Notes: generated from the letters alone by a model not told the origin. A stretch of DNA of 64,000 nt from Novosphingobium sp. G106 (GCF_019075875.1 NZ_JAHOOZ010000001.1:2790001-2854000), one strand, 5' to 3'. Counted from the stretch's first letter, positions 36,844 to 45,786 are shown. Program-made: numbers and translations.

Positions 36844-38402
36844 TCAGACGAACAACGCTTCCACCTCCACCTTGCGGATCTTGCCCGAAGGCGTGAGCGG
36901 GAAACTCTCGACGAAGCGCCAGCGGCGCGGGACCTTGAAATGGGCTATCCGCTCTGCGGCGTGGGCCTCCAGCTCGTCGGGCTCGATTGCGGACAGGCCT
37001 TCGCGGAGCTGGACCGCGGCGCCGACGATCTGCCCCCAGCGCGTGTCCGGCACCGCCACCACGGCCACTGCTTGGACATCCGGGTGGGCCAGCAGGCAAT
37101 CCTCGACTTCGGCCGGATAGATGTTCTCGCCGCCGCGGATGATGACGTCACGTGACCGCCCATGAACCCGGATGTAGCCTTCGGCGTCGAGCGAGGCGAG
37201 ATCGCCGGTATGCAGGAAACCGTCGGCATCGATCGTCGCCGCGGTCGCCTCGGGCATACGGAAATAGCCGTCCATCACCACCGGGCCGCGCACGCAGATC
37301 TCGCCGACTTCCCCGACCTGCAAGGTCCGGCCGTCCCGATCGCAGATCTTGACTTGGGTGTGGGCGATCGGCCGGCCGACCCTCTCGGCCGCCAGCACGG
37401 GAGCCTCGCCCGGCAGCGTCGAGCTGATCATCGGGCATTCCGACTGGGCGAAAGCGACGATGACGGTGACGCCGTCCTCGAGCAGCCGCTCGATCAGCGG
37501 CCGCGGCACTTGCGCCCCGCCCGAGCCGACCGAGCGCAGGTCTCGCGCCGCCGCGGCCCAGCCCGGCTGATCGAGTAGCGCGTAGATCATCGTCGGCACG
37601 CCGCCGATCCGGGTCGCGCCGCACAAATGCATCAGCCGGACGAATTGCGCCGGATCGAAGCGGTTCATCACCACGTAGCAGGCGCCCACGGTCATGCAGC
37701 CGAGCACCAGGCTGATCGCGCCGCCCATGTGGTTGAGCGGCACCGGGTTGATCCAGACGTCGGTCTCGTCGGCGTCGGCGGCGACCGCGCGCAGCCAGGC
37801 GCCGTTCAGCGCGACGCGGTGCGACATCGCCGCGCCCTTGGCCTTGCCGGTGGTGCCCGAGGTGAACTGGATGAGGAACAGGTCGGACGCCTTTACCGGG
37901 GGCACGGCACCGCGCGCGCCGTGGCGATCAGGCTGCGCAGGTCCTCGAGCGGAAAGACCCGATCGTCTCCCATGATCGCCGTCCCCCGCCCTATCAGCGG
38001 CTCGCCGCGCGTGTCGAAGCCGGCGAGCAGCAGCGCGGGATCGGTCAGGTCGCGCGCGTGGCGGCATTCGAAATCGGTCCAGGCCGGGTTCCATGAGGCG
38101 ATCGCCATGCCCGCCAGGGCGCAGCCATATTCGATGAGGATCCACTCGACCGAATTGCGCGACCAGACCGCGATGCGCGATTGCGGCGGCGCGTGGGCGA
38201 GCAGCCAGGCGGCAACCTGCTCGGCCTGGGCCAGCAGTTCGGCATAGGTCATCGAGCCGATGCCGTCGCCTTCGGGCCAGGCGAGTGCCCGGCGGTTCGG
38301 AAACAGCGTCGTGGTCCGCCGCAGAGTGTCGCCGACGGTACCGACGAGCAGGTCGGTGGAGGCATCGGGCGACCAGTGCGCCAATGGCAATTGATCCATC
38401 AT
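36844..38402 (-). pseudogene. AMP-dependent acyl-CoA synthetase, frameshifted by a 5-bp tandem duplication
   Basis: Two overlapping frames together encode one ANL-family acyl-CoA synthetase of about 515 residues. The N-terminal half (MMDQLPLAHW..., AVWSRNSVEWILIEYG) starts at the ATG at 38402 and hits a stop at about 37893. The rest, starting at VKASDLFLIQFTSGTTGKAKG (the AMP-binding P-loop), is in another frame down to PLTPSGKIRKVEVEALFV (the Lys of the A10 motif). The shift lies at a direct repeat, GGCAC-GGCAC, at 37901-37910; removing one copy restores A-R-A-V-P-P-V-K and an intact protein. The start overlaps the stop of the flavoprotein gene (ATGA). This is either a recent inactivation or an error. 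Confidence 0.88.
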
Positions 38403-39295
38403 TGGTTCTGCACCTTGGCGACCACTTCCTCGCCGAACCACTCGACCAGTTCGACATAGGCGCCCCGGCTCGGATGAGCGATGTTGACTGTCGCCCAGGT
38501 AACGCCCGCCGCGCGCAGGCCATCGAGCGCGGCGAGGAAGCGCTCGGCAGTCTCGGCGTTCGGCGCCTTGATCCGCATCCGCGGTCCCAGGACGATATCG
38601 AATGTATCCGCCTTGCCCAGCCCGGCGCGCTTGTCGCGGAGCCGGTCTATCAGTTCGGCCAGATGTGCATCGGACTGCACGCCGCTCTCGGCGTTGATCT
38701 TGCTCATGCCGGGCGTCGCGTAGAACGGGCACCAGCCGTCGCCCCACCGCGCGGCGCGGTCGAGCGCCTTGCCGCTCGATCCGCCCACCCAGATCGGCGG
38801 CGCGGGATCGGGAACGGGCCGCGCTTCGTTGCCCGGTTCGACGATCTCGCCCGCCCAGACCCGGCGGATCGTCCGCAACGCCTCGTCCGCAAGCACGCCG
38901 CGCTGACGAAAATCGACACCGAGCGCATCGAACTCGGCCTTCTGGTAACCCACGCCGACGCCCAGGATCAGCCGCCCGCCCGAGAGCACCTGGACCGTGG
39001 CCGCGCCCTTGGCCGTGACCAGCGGGCTGCGATAGCCGAGCACGACGATGTTGGTGTGGAGCATCAGCCGCCTGCTCGCCGCCGCGACGAAAGCGAGCCC
39101 GGCGAAGGGATCGAGCGCATCATGCCCGAAGCCGCCGCTCAGCCATTGCGCGTCGGGCGCGGGGTGATCGGTGATGAAGCAGGCGTCGATCCGCGCTTTT
39201 TCCAGCGCACCCGCCATCTCGGCGATCGCCGGCATGGACTGGAATTCGCCCGCCGGATCGACGACGCCCAGCGGTAGTTCCGCGGTGAATTTCAT
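38399..39295 (-). CDS. LLM-class (F420/FMN-dependent) oxidoreductase
   Basis: A 298-residue TIM-barrel flavoprotein of the luciferase-like monooxygenase class. The conserved segments are CFITDHPAPD near the N-terminus, VLGYRSPLVTAKGAATV and LILGVGVGYQKAEFDALG. It most resembles the F420-dependent TIGR03619-type subgroup, but I cannot tell F420 from FMN by eye. It lies in an operon of Rieske oxygenase, this gene and an acyl-CoA synthetase, with a 10-bp gap upstream and ATGA overlap downstream, so a shared degradative pathway is likely. Substrate unknown. Confidence 0.85.
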   Translation of the reverse strand: MKFTAELPLGVVDPAGEFQSMPAIAEMAGALEKARIDACFITDHPAPDAQWLSGGFGHDALDPFAGLAFVAAASRRLMLHTNIVVLGYRSPLVTAKGAATVQVLSGGRLILGVGVGYQKAEFDALGVDFRQRGVLADEALRTIRRVWAGEIVEPGNEARPVPDPAPPIWVGGSSGKALDRAARWGDGWCPFYATPGMSKINAESGVQSDAHLAELIDRLRDKRAGLGKADTFDIVLGPRMRIKAPNAETAERFLAALDGLRAAGVTWATVNIAHPSRGAYVELVEWFGEEVVAKVQNQ

Positions 39296-39305
39296 GCCCC
39301 GCCCC

Positions 39306-40259
39306 TCAAGCGTAATATCTCTGGAAGAACTCGCGGTAGGCCAGGATCGGGCCGTCGCCTTTCACAAGAATGGGGTTCGACAGGTACTTCTTGTGCTTCC
39401 AGATGCGGATGTCCTGTTCGAGCTGGCGCCAGGTCTCACGGATCAGCGCCCGGGTGACGTTGACCTTGCGCTCCTCCAGCACGGCCGGAACGAAGTACTG
39501 GTGCCGCAGCAGCGTGTGCCCGCGGTCGATCGGCGTGTGCATCTGCATCAGCAGCATTTCGGTGATACCGTGGAAGCGGGTGAAGGAAACCCCGGGCCCC
39601 GGCGCACGCACGGTGATCTTGCCGTCGATGTCGCCGCGCGGCGTGGGCATTCTGGTCGAGACCGAGCTGTAGCGCGTATAACCGTCGATCTTGAGCTCGG
39701 GCACCGGAGGGCTCCTGGTGCCGTGCAGCGCGGCGAAGTGGGCGATGTCGGCGCCGTTCTCGGTCAACTCCTGCACGGGGATGTCGACCACCCAGTCGCG
39801 GTACTCGTCGGCGACCCAGCCCTCGTCGCCGATCTCGGTGACCGGCGAGAGCTCCCACAGCGGCACGGCCTTGTGCGGGTGCCACCAAACGAAGACCATG
39901 CCCATGTCTTCGTAGACCGGCCAGGCGCGGTCGCAGGCGCGGGCCAGCTTCGGCGGTATCTTGGGCGAATAGGGGATCGCGGTGACGCGCCCGTCGCCGG
40001 CATATTGCCAATGATGAAACGGGCACTGCAGGTCGTTGCCCACCACCTTGCTGTCATAACCGAGGTGTGCGCCGAGATGCGGGCAATAGGCATCGAGCAC
40101 GCGCGCCGCGCCGTCCTCGCCGCGCCAGAGCACGAATTCGGTATCGATCAGTTCGAGCGGCTTGACCGCGCCGGGGCCGAGTTCTTCTGACCGGGCGACC
40201 GCAAACCACCCGAACGGAAGCGGCAGGTCATAGCGCTTGGCCGAAGATGCCTTGTCCAT
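39306..40259 (-). CDS. Rieske non-haem iron oxygenase (KshA-like)
   Basis: A 317-residue oxygenase component. The N-terminal Rieske [2Fe-2S] ligands are C59, H61, C79 and H82 (CPHLGAHLG, CPFHHW). The catalytic iron motif is ENGADIAHFAALHG (D-x3-H...H). The overall pattern resembles the 3-ketosteroid 9-alpha-hydroxylase (KshA) group of Rieske oxygenases, somewhat short at the C-terminus. Substrate (steroid or other alicyclic compound) is only suggested. It is first in a three-gene operon preceded by an 18-bp dyad. No reductase gene is adjacent. Confidence 0.85.
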   Translation of the reverse strand: MDKASSAKRYDLPLPFGWFAVARSEELGPGAVKPLELIDTEFVLWRGEDGAARVLDAYCPHLGAHLGYDSKVVGNDLQCPFHHWQYAGDGRVTAIPYSPKIPPKLARACDRAWPVYEDMGMVFVWWHPHKAVPLWELSPVTEIGDEGWVADEYRDWVVDIPVQELTENGADIAHFAALHGTRSPPVPELKIDGYTRYSSVSTRMPTPRGDIDGKITVRAPGPGVSFTRFHGITEMLLMQMHTPIDRGHTLLRHQYFVPAVLEERKVNVTRALIRETWRQLEQDIRIWKHKKYLSNPILVKGDGPILAYREFFQRYYA

Positions 40260-40307
40260 CGCTGCTCTCCATGGGCCGGTGGCCGACTTCCGAGCAGCAA
40301 TCTAAAA

Positions 40308-40325
40308 TGCAAATTCGAAGTTGCA
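40308..40325. promoter_or_regulatory. 18-bp dyad operator upstream of the Rieske operon
   Basis: TGCAA-A-TTCGAA-G-TTGCA is an almost perfect 18-bp palindrome 49-66 bp before the Rieske gene start, in an AT-rich stretch. The size and symmetry suit a TetR- or MarR-type repressor. No such regulator gene is adjacent, so the regulator is unknown. Confidence 0.5.
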
Positions 40326-40389
40326 ATTCATTGTGCGAGGACAGACTGGGCGCCGCTCAGGAGCCCCGCCCCGCGCCTGACGATGCCGA

Positions 40390-41775
40390 TCAGGCCGCTT
40401 CCGCCACGGCAGCAGCGGAAGCCATATCGACCGGCTGCACGATCAGCGTGACGCGATCGTGGCCCACCGCAAGATCGAGCACCTCGCCCGCGCGGACCTG
40501 GATCGGCTTGGGGAAATGGTGGAGTATCTGCAGCCAGCCGCCGTCGGAATAGCCGTCGGGGTGATTATCGAAGGCAATGCCCTCGGCGAGGTCGATGTGC
40601 ATCCACTGGACGATGCCGGTCGCGACGCCGTCTTCGAGGACGGGAACGCTGATGTGCTGCAGGTCGCTCTCGTGGCGCTTCCGGGTCAGGTCGACGCGGA
40701 CCAGTTCGATATCGGCGGACAGGCGCCGCCAGTCGGTCATCGTGCCGTGGATCGGCAGTTTCATCGCAGCGAAATCGCCGAAGCTCGACAGATCGAAGCC
40801 CGACACCTGGTCGACGAAGACATAATCGTTGAGCACGTTGCTCTCGACCAGGCAGCCGATTGCGCTCGCCGCACGCGGGATGACCACGGCATCGTCCTTG
40901 AGCAGGCGTGCATGGGCATCCTCGAAGGTGTCGAGGACGTTCTCGGTCAGCAGGTCGCTCGACAGGATTTCCGATACCAGGATGTCGGCCGGAGCATCGA
41001 GTTCTGCACCGACCGCAAGACCCGTGGACAGTTTGCCGAAGATCCGGATCTGGTCGGCGTAGCCATTCTGGGCAACGATCCGCCGCGCCATGTCGGCGAT
41101 GATCGGAACGGCTTCGCAAGCCACGACCGACCCGGCGCCGGCCCGCGCCGCCATCATCGACAGCAGGCCGCTGCCGGTGCCGATATCGAGGACCGTGGCG
41201 TCCGGACCGACGCTGGCGATCGCCGCCTTGATTGCCGCCTCGAAAGCGTCGTTGCGCCGCCGGTCGTTCATCATCGGGATGTGCCAGAAAGGCACCTGCT
41301 CCGCGCACATCCTGCGCATCTGGTGACGGAGTTCCACGTTGTCCGGCTGCAGAGCCAATGCGCGCCGCCATTCGCCGAGCGCTTCCAGCGACCGGCCTTC
41401 GCGGGCGAGCATCACAGCGTAGTTGTTCGCCGCAATCGCGTTTTCAGGGTCTGAGCGACAGGCTCTCTCGAGACAGGCCACCGCTTCGTCCGACCGGCCC
41501 AGGCGTTCGAGGAGCAGGCTTTTCTCGTGCAGCGCAATCGGATGATCGGCAACGATCGCCAGCAAGGCGTTCCATTGCGCAATGGCTTCGTCCAGCGCGC
41601 CGCGTTGAGCGATGATCCCGGCAAGAATGGGCAGGACGTCGACCACGCGATAGCCGAGCTCGATCACCAGTCGATAACGCGCCTCGGCCTCTGCGAAATT
41701 TCCGTCGGCCTGAAGCTTCAGCGCCCCGTGCAGATGATTTCGCGCGACCGTAACCTCGTTCGAATTGCTCAACAC
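40390..41775 (-). CDS. TPR protein fused to a PRMT-like methyltransferase domain
   Basis: A 461-residue protein. Residues 10-155 contain TPR repeats (ALKLQADGNFAEAEARYRLV, AIAANNYAVMLAREGRSLEA and others). Residues 160-450 are a class I SAM methyltransferase with the layout of arginine methyltransferases: motif I VLDIGTGSGLLSMMAARAG, the acidic motif VACEAV, a double-Glu-like hairpin SEILSSDLLTENVLDTFEDA, and a C-terminal beta region ending HHFPKPIQV. This resembles eukaryotic PRMT7/PRMT9 more than typical bacterial methyltransferases. The substrate is unknown; the TPRs may bind it. It is monocistronic and divergent from a CDF exporter, with repeated half-sites in the 198-bp gap. Confidence 0.75.
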   Translation of the reverse strand: MLSNSNEVTVARNHLHGALKLQADGNFAEAEARYRLVIELGYRVVDVLPILAGIIAQRGALDEAIAQWNALLAIVADHPIALHEKSLLLERLGRSDEAVACLERACRSDPENAIAANNYAVMLAREGRSLEALGEWRRALALQPDNVELRHQMRRMCAEQVPFWHIPMMNDRRRNDAFEAAIKAAIASVGPDATVLDIGTGSGLLSMMAARAGAGSVVACEAVPIIADMARRIVAQNGYADQIRIFGKLSTGLAVGAELDAPADILVSEILSSDLLTENVLDTFEDAHARLLKDDAVVIPRAASAIGCLVESNVLNDYVFVDQVSGFDLSSFGDFAAMKLPIHGTMTDWRRLSADIELVRVDLTRKRHESDLQHISVPVLEDGVATGIVQWMHIDLAEGIAFDNHPDGYSDGGWLQILHHFPKPIQVRAGEVLDLAVGHDRVTLIVQPVDMASAAAVAEAA

Positions 41776-41833
41776 ATTGAAACCCTTTGCGACGAGATCT
41801 GGCGGCCCTTTCCGAACTTTATTGAGGGATATG

Positions 41834-41855
41834 GTTTACAACTCGTAAACGCCCG
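41834..41855. promoter_or_regulatory. Repeated GTAAAC half-sites upstream of the TPR-PRMT gene
   Basis: GTTTAC (41834-41839) and GTAAAC (41845-41850) form an inverted repeat with a 5-bp spacer, and a further GTAAAC-like copy follows about 9 bp on, at about 41859. They lie about 60-90 bp before the leftward TPR-PRMT start and could bind a dimeric regulator. Whether they serve the CDF gene on the other side is open. Confidence 0.35.
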
Positions 41856-41973
41856 GCCGTAAACGGCTGGTACCGGTGCTGGAGGCGCGACCGCTTTTTA
41901 AAGGCGACTTGGAGCCTGCCCCGCGCCTAGAACGTTTAGACCATCCCCAGCAGCTTGGCGGGTCTGCCCAAAC

Positions 41974-42927
41974 GTGAATTCCGAAAGCTCCAAGGTCCTG
42001 ATCATCGCGCTGGCAGCCAATGTCGGCATCGCCGCGGCCAAGTTCGTCGCCGCGGCGGTCACCGGGTCCTCGGCGATGCTCACCGAGGGCGTGCACAGCC
42101 TGGTCGACAGCGCCAACCAGCTGCTCCTGATGTACGGTCAGAAGCGCGCCGCCAAGCCGGCCGACGCGATGCATCCGGGCGGCTATGGGCGCGAGCTCTA
42201 CTTCTGGAGCTTCGTCGTCGCGCTGCTCGTCTTCGCGCTCGGCGCCGGGGTCTCGGTCTACGAAGGGATCATGCACCTGCTCGAGCCCGAACCGGCGGTC
42301 TCGCCGCTGGTGGCCTATGCGGTGCTGGCCATCGCCTTCGCGCTCGAGGGCGGCTCGACCGTGGCCGCCTTCCGCGAGTTCAACGCCGCCCGGCGCGGCG
42401 CCTCGTGGTGGCAGGCGCTGACCGGGACCAAGGACGCGACGACGGTGATCGTGCTGCTGGAGAACGGCGCCGCGATGATCGGCATCGTCTTCGCCGCGAT
42501 CGGCCTGGGCCTGTCGCAGCTCACGGGCGACCCGCGCTTCGACGGCGCGGCCTCGATCCTGATCGGCCTGCTGCTCGCCGCCGTCGCGATCTTCCTGGCG
42601 CGCGAGGCCAAGGGCCTGCTGATCGGCGAGGCAGCCGATCCGGCTCTCGTCGCGGGCATTCGCCGCGCCGTCGGGCGCGAAGGCATCATGGGCATCGGCG
42701 AGATCATCACGATCCACAATTCGCCCAACCAGATCGTCGCCGCGGTCAACGTCGATTTCGACAACAGCCTGACCGCCGGCGACGTCGAACGCATCATCGG
42801 CGAGATCGAGCGCGAGTTGCAGGCGGAATTTCCCAGCCTCTATCGCGTCTATGTGCGCCCGCACGAGGACGCCGGGCTGAAGTTCGGCGCCGGCAGGGGG
42901 ATCGCCGTCAGCGCCGACGCTTCCTGA
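41974..42927 (+). CDS. Cation diffusion facilitator (CDF) family transporter
   Basis: A 317-residue metal:H+ antiporter of the CDF family. Six membrane helices span about residues 8-215. The early helix has SSAMLTEGVHSLVDSANQLL, the CDF signature with the H-x3-D metal site (HSLVD), and a second site lies in the later helices; a cytoplasmic domain follows. Zn/Fe/Mn are typical substrates; the specific metal cannot be told. The start is a GTG at 41974. Its last 20 bp overlap the convergent response-regulator gene. Confidence 0.88.
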   Translation: MNSESSKVLIIALAANVGIAAAKFVAAAVTGSSAMLTEGVHSLVDSANQLLLMYGQKRAAKPADAMHPGGYGRELYFWSFVVALLVFALGAGVSVYEGIMHLLEPEPAVSPLVAYAVLAIAFALEGGSTVAAFREFNAARRGASWWQALTGTKDATTVIVLLENGAAMIGIVFAAIGLGLSQLTGDPRFDGAASILIGLLLAAVAIFLAREAKGLLIGEAADPALVAGIRRAVGREGIMGIGEIITIHNSPNQIVAAVNVDFDNSLTAGDVERIIGEIERELQAEFPSLYRVYVRPHEDAGLKFGAGRGIAVSADAS

Positions 42928-43363
42928 CCCGACACTCGGCGGCGAGCACAGCGATGATCGCGGCGGGATCGGCCGGCTTCGCGATCACCGGGACTTTGCT
43001 ATAGGCCGGCGGGATCAGCTTGGCCTCGTAGCCCGAGGTGAAGACGAATGGCGTGTTCCGAGCGAGCAGCGCATCGGCGACCGGGAAGCAAGATTCCGAA
43101 CCCAAGCCGATGTCCAGCACCGCGGCGTCCGGCCAGCGGATGTCGATGAGATCGAGCGCGCGCGCGACCTGTCCGGCCGGGCCGATGACATAGGCCCCCG
43201 CCGCCTCGATATCCTCGGCAAGCGCCATGGCGATCAACTGCTCGTCTTCGACCACGAGAACGTGAAGTCCTGCGAGCACCCGCTGCGTGTCCGTTGCCAC
43301 CTTAGCCCCACACTGATTTGAAGCCGCGGGTCTAGGCGCGGCAACCTTCGGCCTCGCCAACAT
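42908..43363 (-). CDS. Single-domain response regulator (CheY-like)
   Basis: A receiver domain without an output domain. In the 151-residue reading, acidic residues E39 and D40 (VVEDEQ), phospho-acceptor D84 (VLDIGLG), the switch Thr in VFTSG, and the Lys in IAKPAD are all present. The true start may be the GTG at 43300 (VATDTQ), preceded by GGGGCTAAG, which would remove about 21 residues with no homology. No histidine kinase is adjacent. In sphingomonads such small receivers often act in general-stress phosphorelays, but nothing here proves that. Confidence 0.8.
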   Translation of the reverse strand: MLARPKVAAPRPAASNQCGAKVATDTQRVLAGLHVLVVEDEQLIAMALAEDIEAAGAYVIGPAGQVARALDLIDIRWPDAAVLDIGLGSESCFPVADALLARNTPFVFTSGYEAKLIPPAYSKVPVIAKPADPAAIIAVLAAECRVRKRRR

Positions 43364-43388
43364 TTGTTATAGTCCGCGCGATGGAACG

Positions 43389-43404
43389 GCCGACAAGTGT
43401 CGGC
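43389..43404. promoter_or_regulatory. Inverted repeat upstream of the DUF6894-Crp pair
   Basis: GCCGACA (43389-43395) and TGTCGGC (43398-43404) form a 7-bp dyad with a 2-bp centre, 38-53 bp before the DUF6894 start. It could be an operator, perhaps for the Crp/Fnr-type regulator encoded in the same unit, or a leader hairpin. Confidence 0.4.
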
Positions 43405-43441
43405 GTTGTTCCCTGCATCGTAACGGGCGACGAGGTTGACG

Positions 43442-43709
43442 ATGCCGCACTTCTATTTCGATCTCTACAACGGCCATGGGCCTGTTCCCGACGACGAGGG
43501 TAGCGATCTGGCGGACCAGGCCGCGGCGCGGACCATGGCCCTCGATTCTGATCCGTTCGATGGTTTCCGAGGATGTCGGCAACGGCATCATCGACCTCAC
43601 CGGACGGATCGAGGTGAAGGACCAGAACCGCACTCTGCTACTCTGCGTGACTTACCTGGAAGCCTTCCAGGTCCGCATGCCTCTCGACGCGCAGAAACAC
43701 GGCGAATGA
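43442..43709 (+). pseudogene. DUF6894-like small protein gene, one-base frameshift
   Basis: The start MPHFYFDLYNGHGPVPDDEG is read from the ATG at 43442, and the end (SMVSEDVGNGIIDLTGRIEV...) from another frame. Together they match a protein of about 88 residues of the DUF6894 type common in alphaproteobacteria. One extra T at about 43549 (GATTC[T]GATCCG) breaks it; without it the joint reads A-L-D-S-I-R-S-M-V. Its TGA stop overlaps the ATG of the Crp/Fnr gene, so a coupled pair is expected. In the sequence as given, the first frame runs on into the Crp gene. Confidence 0.78.
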
Positions 43710-44425
43710 TCGAGAAGCTGCTACTCAGGCTCCGCGCGCGGCACGATCTGTCCCCGGAAGAAGAGATCGCACTGCGCGAGACCCTGGTCGGGCCCGAGGA
43801 CATCCCCGCCCAGAAAACCGTGGTGCGGCGCGGCGAGCGGCTCAACCGGTCGATCCTGCTGCTCGACGGCCTGATGTGCCGCTACAAGGACCTGCGCAAC
43901 GGCCGCCGGCAGATCACCGCGCTGCATATACCCGGCGATTTCCTCGATCTCCACGGCTATACGCTGAAATACCTCGATCACGATCTGATGGCGATCGCGC
44001 CCAGCCGGGTGGCCTATGCGCCGCACGACCGGATCGACCGCATCACCGAGCAGTTCCCGCGCCTGACGCGGCTGTTCTGGTTCTCGACCAACCTCGACGC
44101 GGCAATGCACCGCGAATGGGAGCTGTCGCTCGGTCAACGCCTCGGCTCGCAGCGTGCGGCCCACTTGCTCTGCGAGTTGCATGTGCGGTTCGACATGGTC
44201 GGGATGACGCAGGACAAGGCCTTCGACCTGCCGATGAACCAGAGCGAGTTCGGCGAATGCCTCGGCCTTACCGTGGTCCATACCAACCGCGTCCTGCGCG
44301 AACTGCGCCAGCGCGGCCTTGCGGAATTCGCCAAGGGCCACGTCCGGATCCTCGATCTCGCCGGCCTCAGGGCCTTCGCCGAGTTCGATCCCGGCTACCT
44401 CTACCTCGAAAAGACGATAATCTAG
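43706..44425 (+). CDS. Crp/Fnr-family transcriptional regulator
   Basis: A 239-residue regulator. It has an N-terminal cyclic-nucleotide-binding-like beta barrel (about residues 25-130; LLDGLMCRYKDLRNGRRQIT, ALHIPGDFLDLHGYTL) and a C-terminal winged helix (about 160-225; MNQSEFGECLGLTVVHTNRV is the recognition region). There is no N-terminal Cys cluster, so it is not a classical [4Fe-4S] Fnr. Ligand and targets are unknown. The ATG at 43706 overlaps the stop of the preceding small gene. Confidence 0.87.
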   Translation: MIEKLLLRLRARHDLSPEEEIALRETLVGPEDIPAQKTVVRRGERLNRSILLLDGLMCRYKDLRNGRRQITALHIPGDFLDLHGYTLKYLDHDLMAIAPSRVAYAPHDRIDRITEQFPRLTRLFWFSTNLDAAMHREWELSLGQRLGSQRAAHLLCELHVRFDMVGMTQDKAFDLPMNQSEFGECLGLTVVHTNRVLRELRQRGLAEFAKGHVRILDLAGLRAFAEFDPGYLYLEKTII

Positions 44426-44490
44426 GGAAAAGCCCGGCCACGGCACGCCAAAGTTGATGTGCCGCGGCGAACTTGGCATAGGCCGCGGCC

Positions 44491-45786
44491 ATGCACGACA
44501 TCCGCCTCATCCGCGAAAATCCCGAAGCTTTCGACGCCGGCCTCGCCCGCCGCGGGCTCGAGCCCTTGGCGCAGGCGCTGCTCGCGCTCGACGCGCAGCG
44601 CCGCGCCGTGGCGACGCGGATGCAGGAAGCGCAAAACCGGCGCAACGAGGCCTCGAAGGCGATCGGCGCGGCCAAGGCGCAGAAGCGCGACGAAGAAGCC
44701 GCCGCGCTGATGACCGAAGTCGCCGAGCTCAAGCAGACCCTGCCCGCGCTCGAAGAGGAAGAACGCGCGCTCGACGCTCGCCAGCGCGACGAACTGTCGC
44801 GTCTGCCGCAGATCCCCGTGGCCGAAGTCCCCGATGGTGAGGACGAGGCTGGCAACGTCGAAGTCTCGCGCTGGGGCACGCTGCGCAGCTTCGATTTCGC
44901 GCCCAAGGAGCACGCCGACCTCGGCCCCGCGCTCGGCCTCGACTTCGAGACCGGCGCGGCGATCTCGGGCGCGCGGTTCACGTTCTTGCGCGGCCAGATG
45001 GCGCGGCTTGCCCGCGCGCTCGGCCAGTTCATGCTCGACCGGCAGACCGCCGACCACGGCTACACCGAATGCGCGCCGCCGCTGCTGGTGCGCGACGAGG
45101 CCGTGTTCGGCACGGGCCAGTTGCCCAAGTTCGAGGAAGACCTGTTCAGGACCACCGATGGCCGCTGGCTGATCCCCACCGCCGAGGTCAGCCTGACCAA
45201 CTCCGTCCGCGAGCAGATCCTGCCCGAAACCGCGCTGCCGCTACGTATGACCGCGCTCACGCCCTGCTTCCGCTCCGAAGCCGGCTCCGCGGGCAAGGAC
45301 ACGCGCGGCTACATCCGCCAGCACCAGTTCGACAAGGTCGAACTCGTTGCCGTCTGCCGGCCCGAGGAGTCCGAGGCTGAGCACGAGAAGATGGCGACAG
45401 CCGCAGAATCGATCCTCCAGGCGCTCGAACTTCCCTATCGCAAGATGCTGCTCTGCGCCGGCGACATGGGCTTCACCGCGAAGAAGACCTTCGATCTCGA
45501 AGTCTGGCTGCCCGGCCAGAACGCCTACCGCGAGATTTCCTCGATCTCGAACTGCGGCGATTTCCAGGCGCGGCGGATGAACGCGCGCTATCGGCCGGAG
45601 GCCGGCGCCGATGGAAAAAAGGGGGGCACCGAGTTCGTCCACACGCTCAACGGCTCGGGCCTCGCGGTCGGCCGCACGCTGGTCGCGGTGCTGGAGAACT
45701 ACCAGCAGGCCGACGGCTCGGTTGACGTGCCCGCGGCACTGCAGCCCTACATGGGCGGCCTCGAGCGGCTGACGCCGGGGGGATAA
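44491..45786 (+). CDS. serS: Seryl-tRNA synthetase
   Basis: The class II synthetase that charges tRNA-Ser. The 431-residue protein has the N-terminal antiparallel coiled-coil arm (about 1-100, rich in Glu/Arg/Ala), then the catalytic domain: motif 2 [20 protein letters not shown] and motif 3 near the C-terminus ([17 protein letters not shown]). The length is normal. It is followed by 214 bp without a gene before surE. Confidence 0.97.
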   Translation: MHDIRLIRENPEAFDAGLARRGLEPLAQALLALDAQRRAVATRMQEAQNRRNEASKAIGAAKAQKRDEEAAALMTEVAELKQTLPALEEEERALDARQRDELSRLPQIPVAEVPDGEDEAGNVEVSRWGTLRSFDFAPKEHADLGPALGLDFETGAAISGARFTFLRGQMARLARALGQFMLDRQTADHGYTECAPPLLVRDEAVFGTGQLPKFEEDLFRTTDGRWLIPTAEVSLTNSVREQILPETALPLRMTALTPCFRSEAGSAGKDTRGYIRQHQFDKVELVAVCRPEESEAEHEKMATAAESILQALELPYRKMLLCAGDMGFTAKKTFDLEVWLPGQNAYREISSISNCGDFQARRMNARYRPEAGADGKKGGTEFVHTLNGSGLAVGRTLVAVLENYQQADGSVDVPAALQPYMGGLERLTPGG

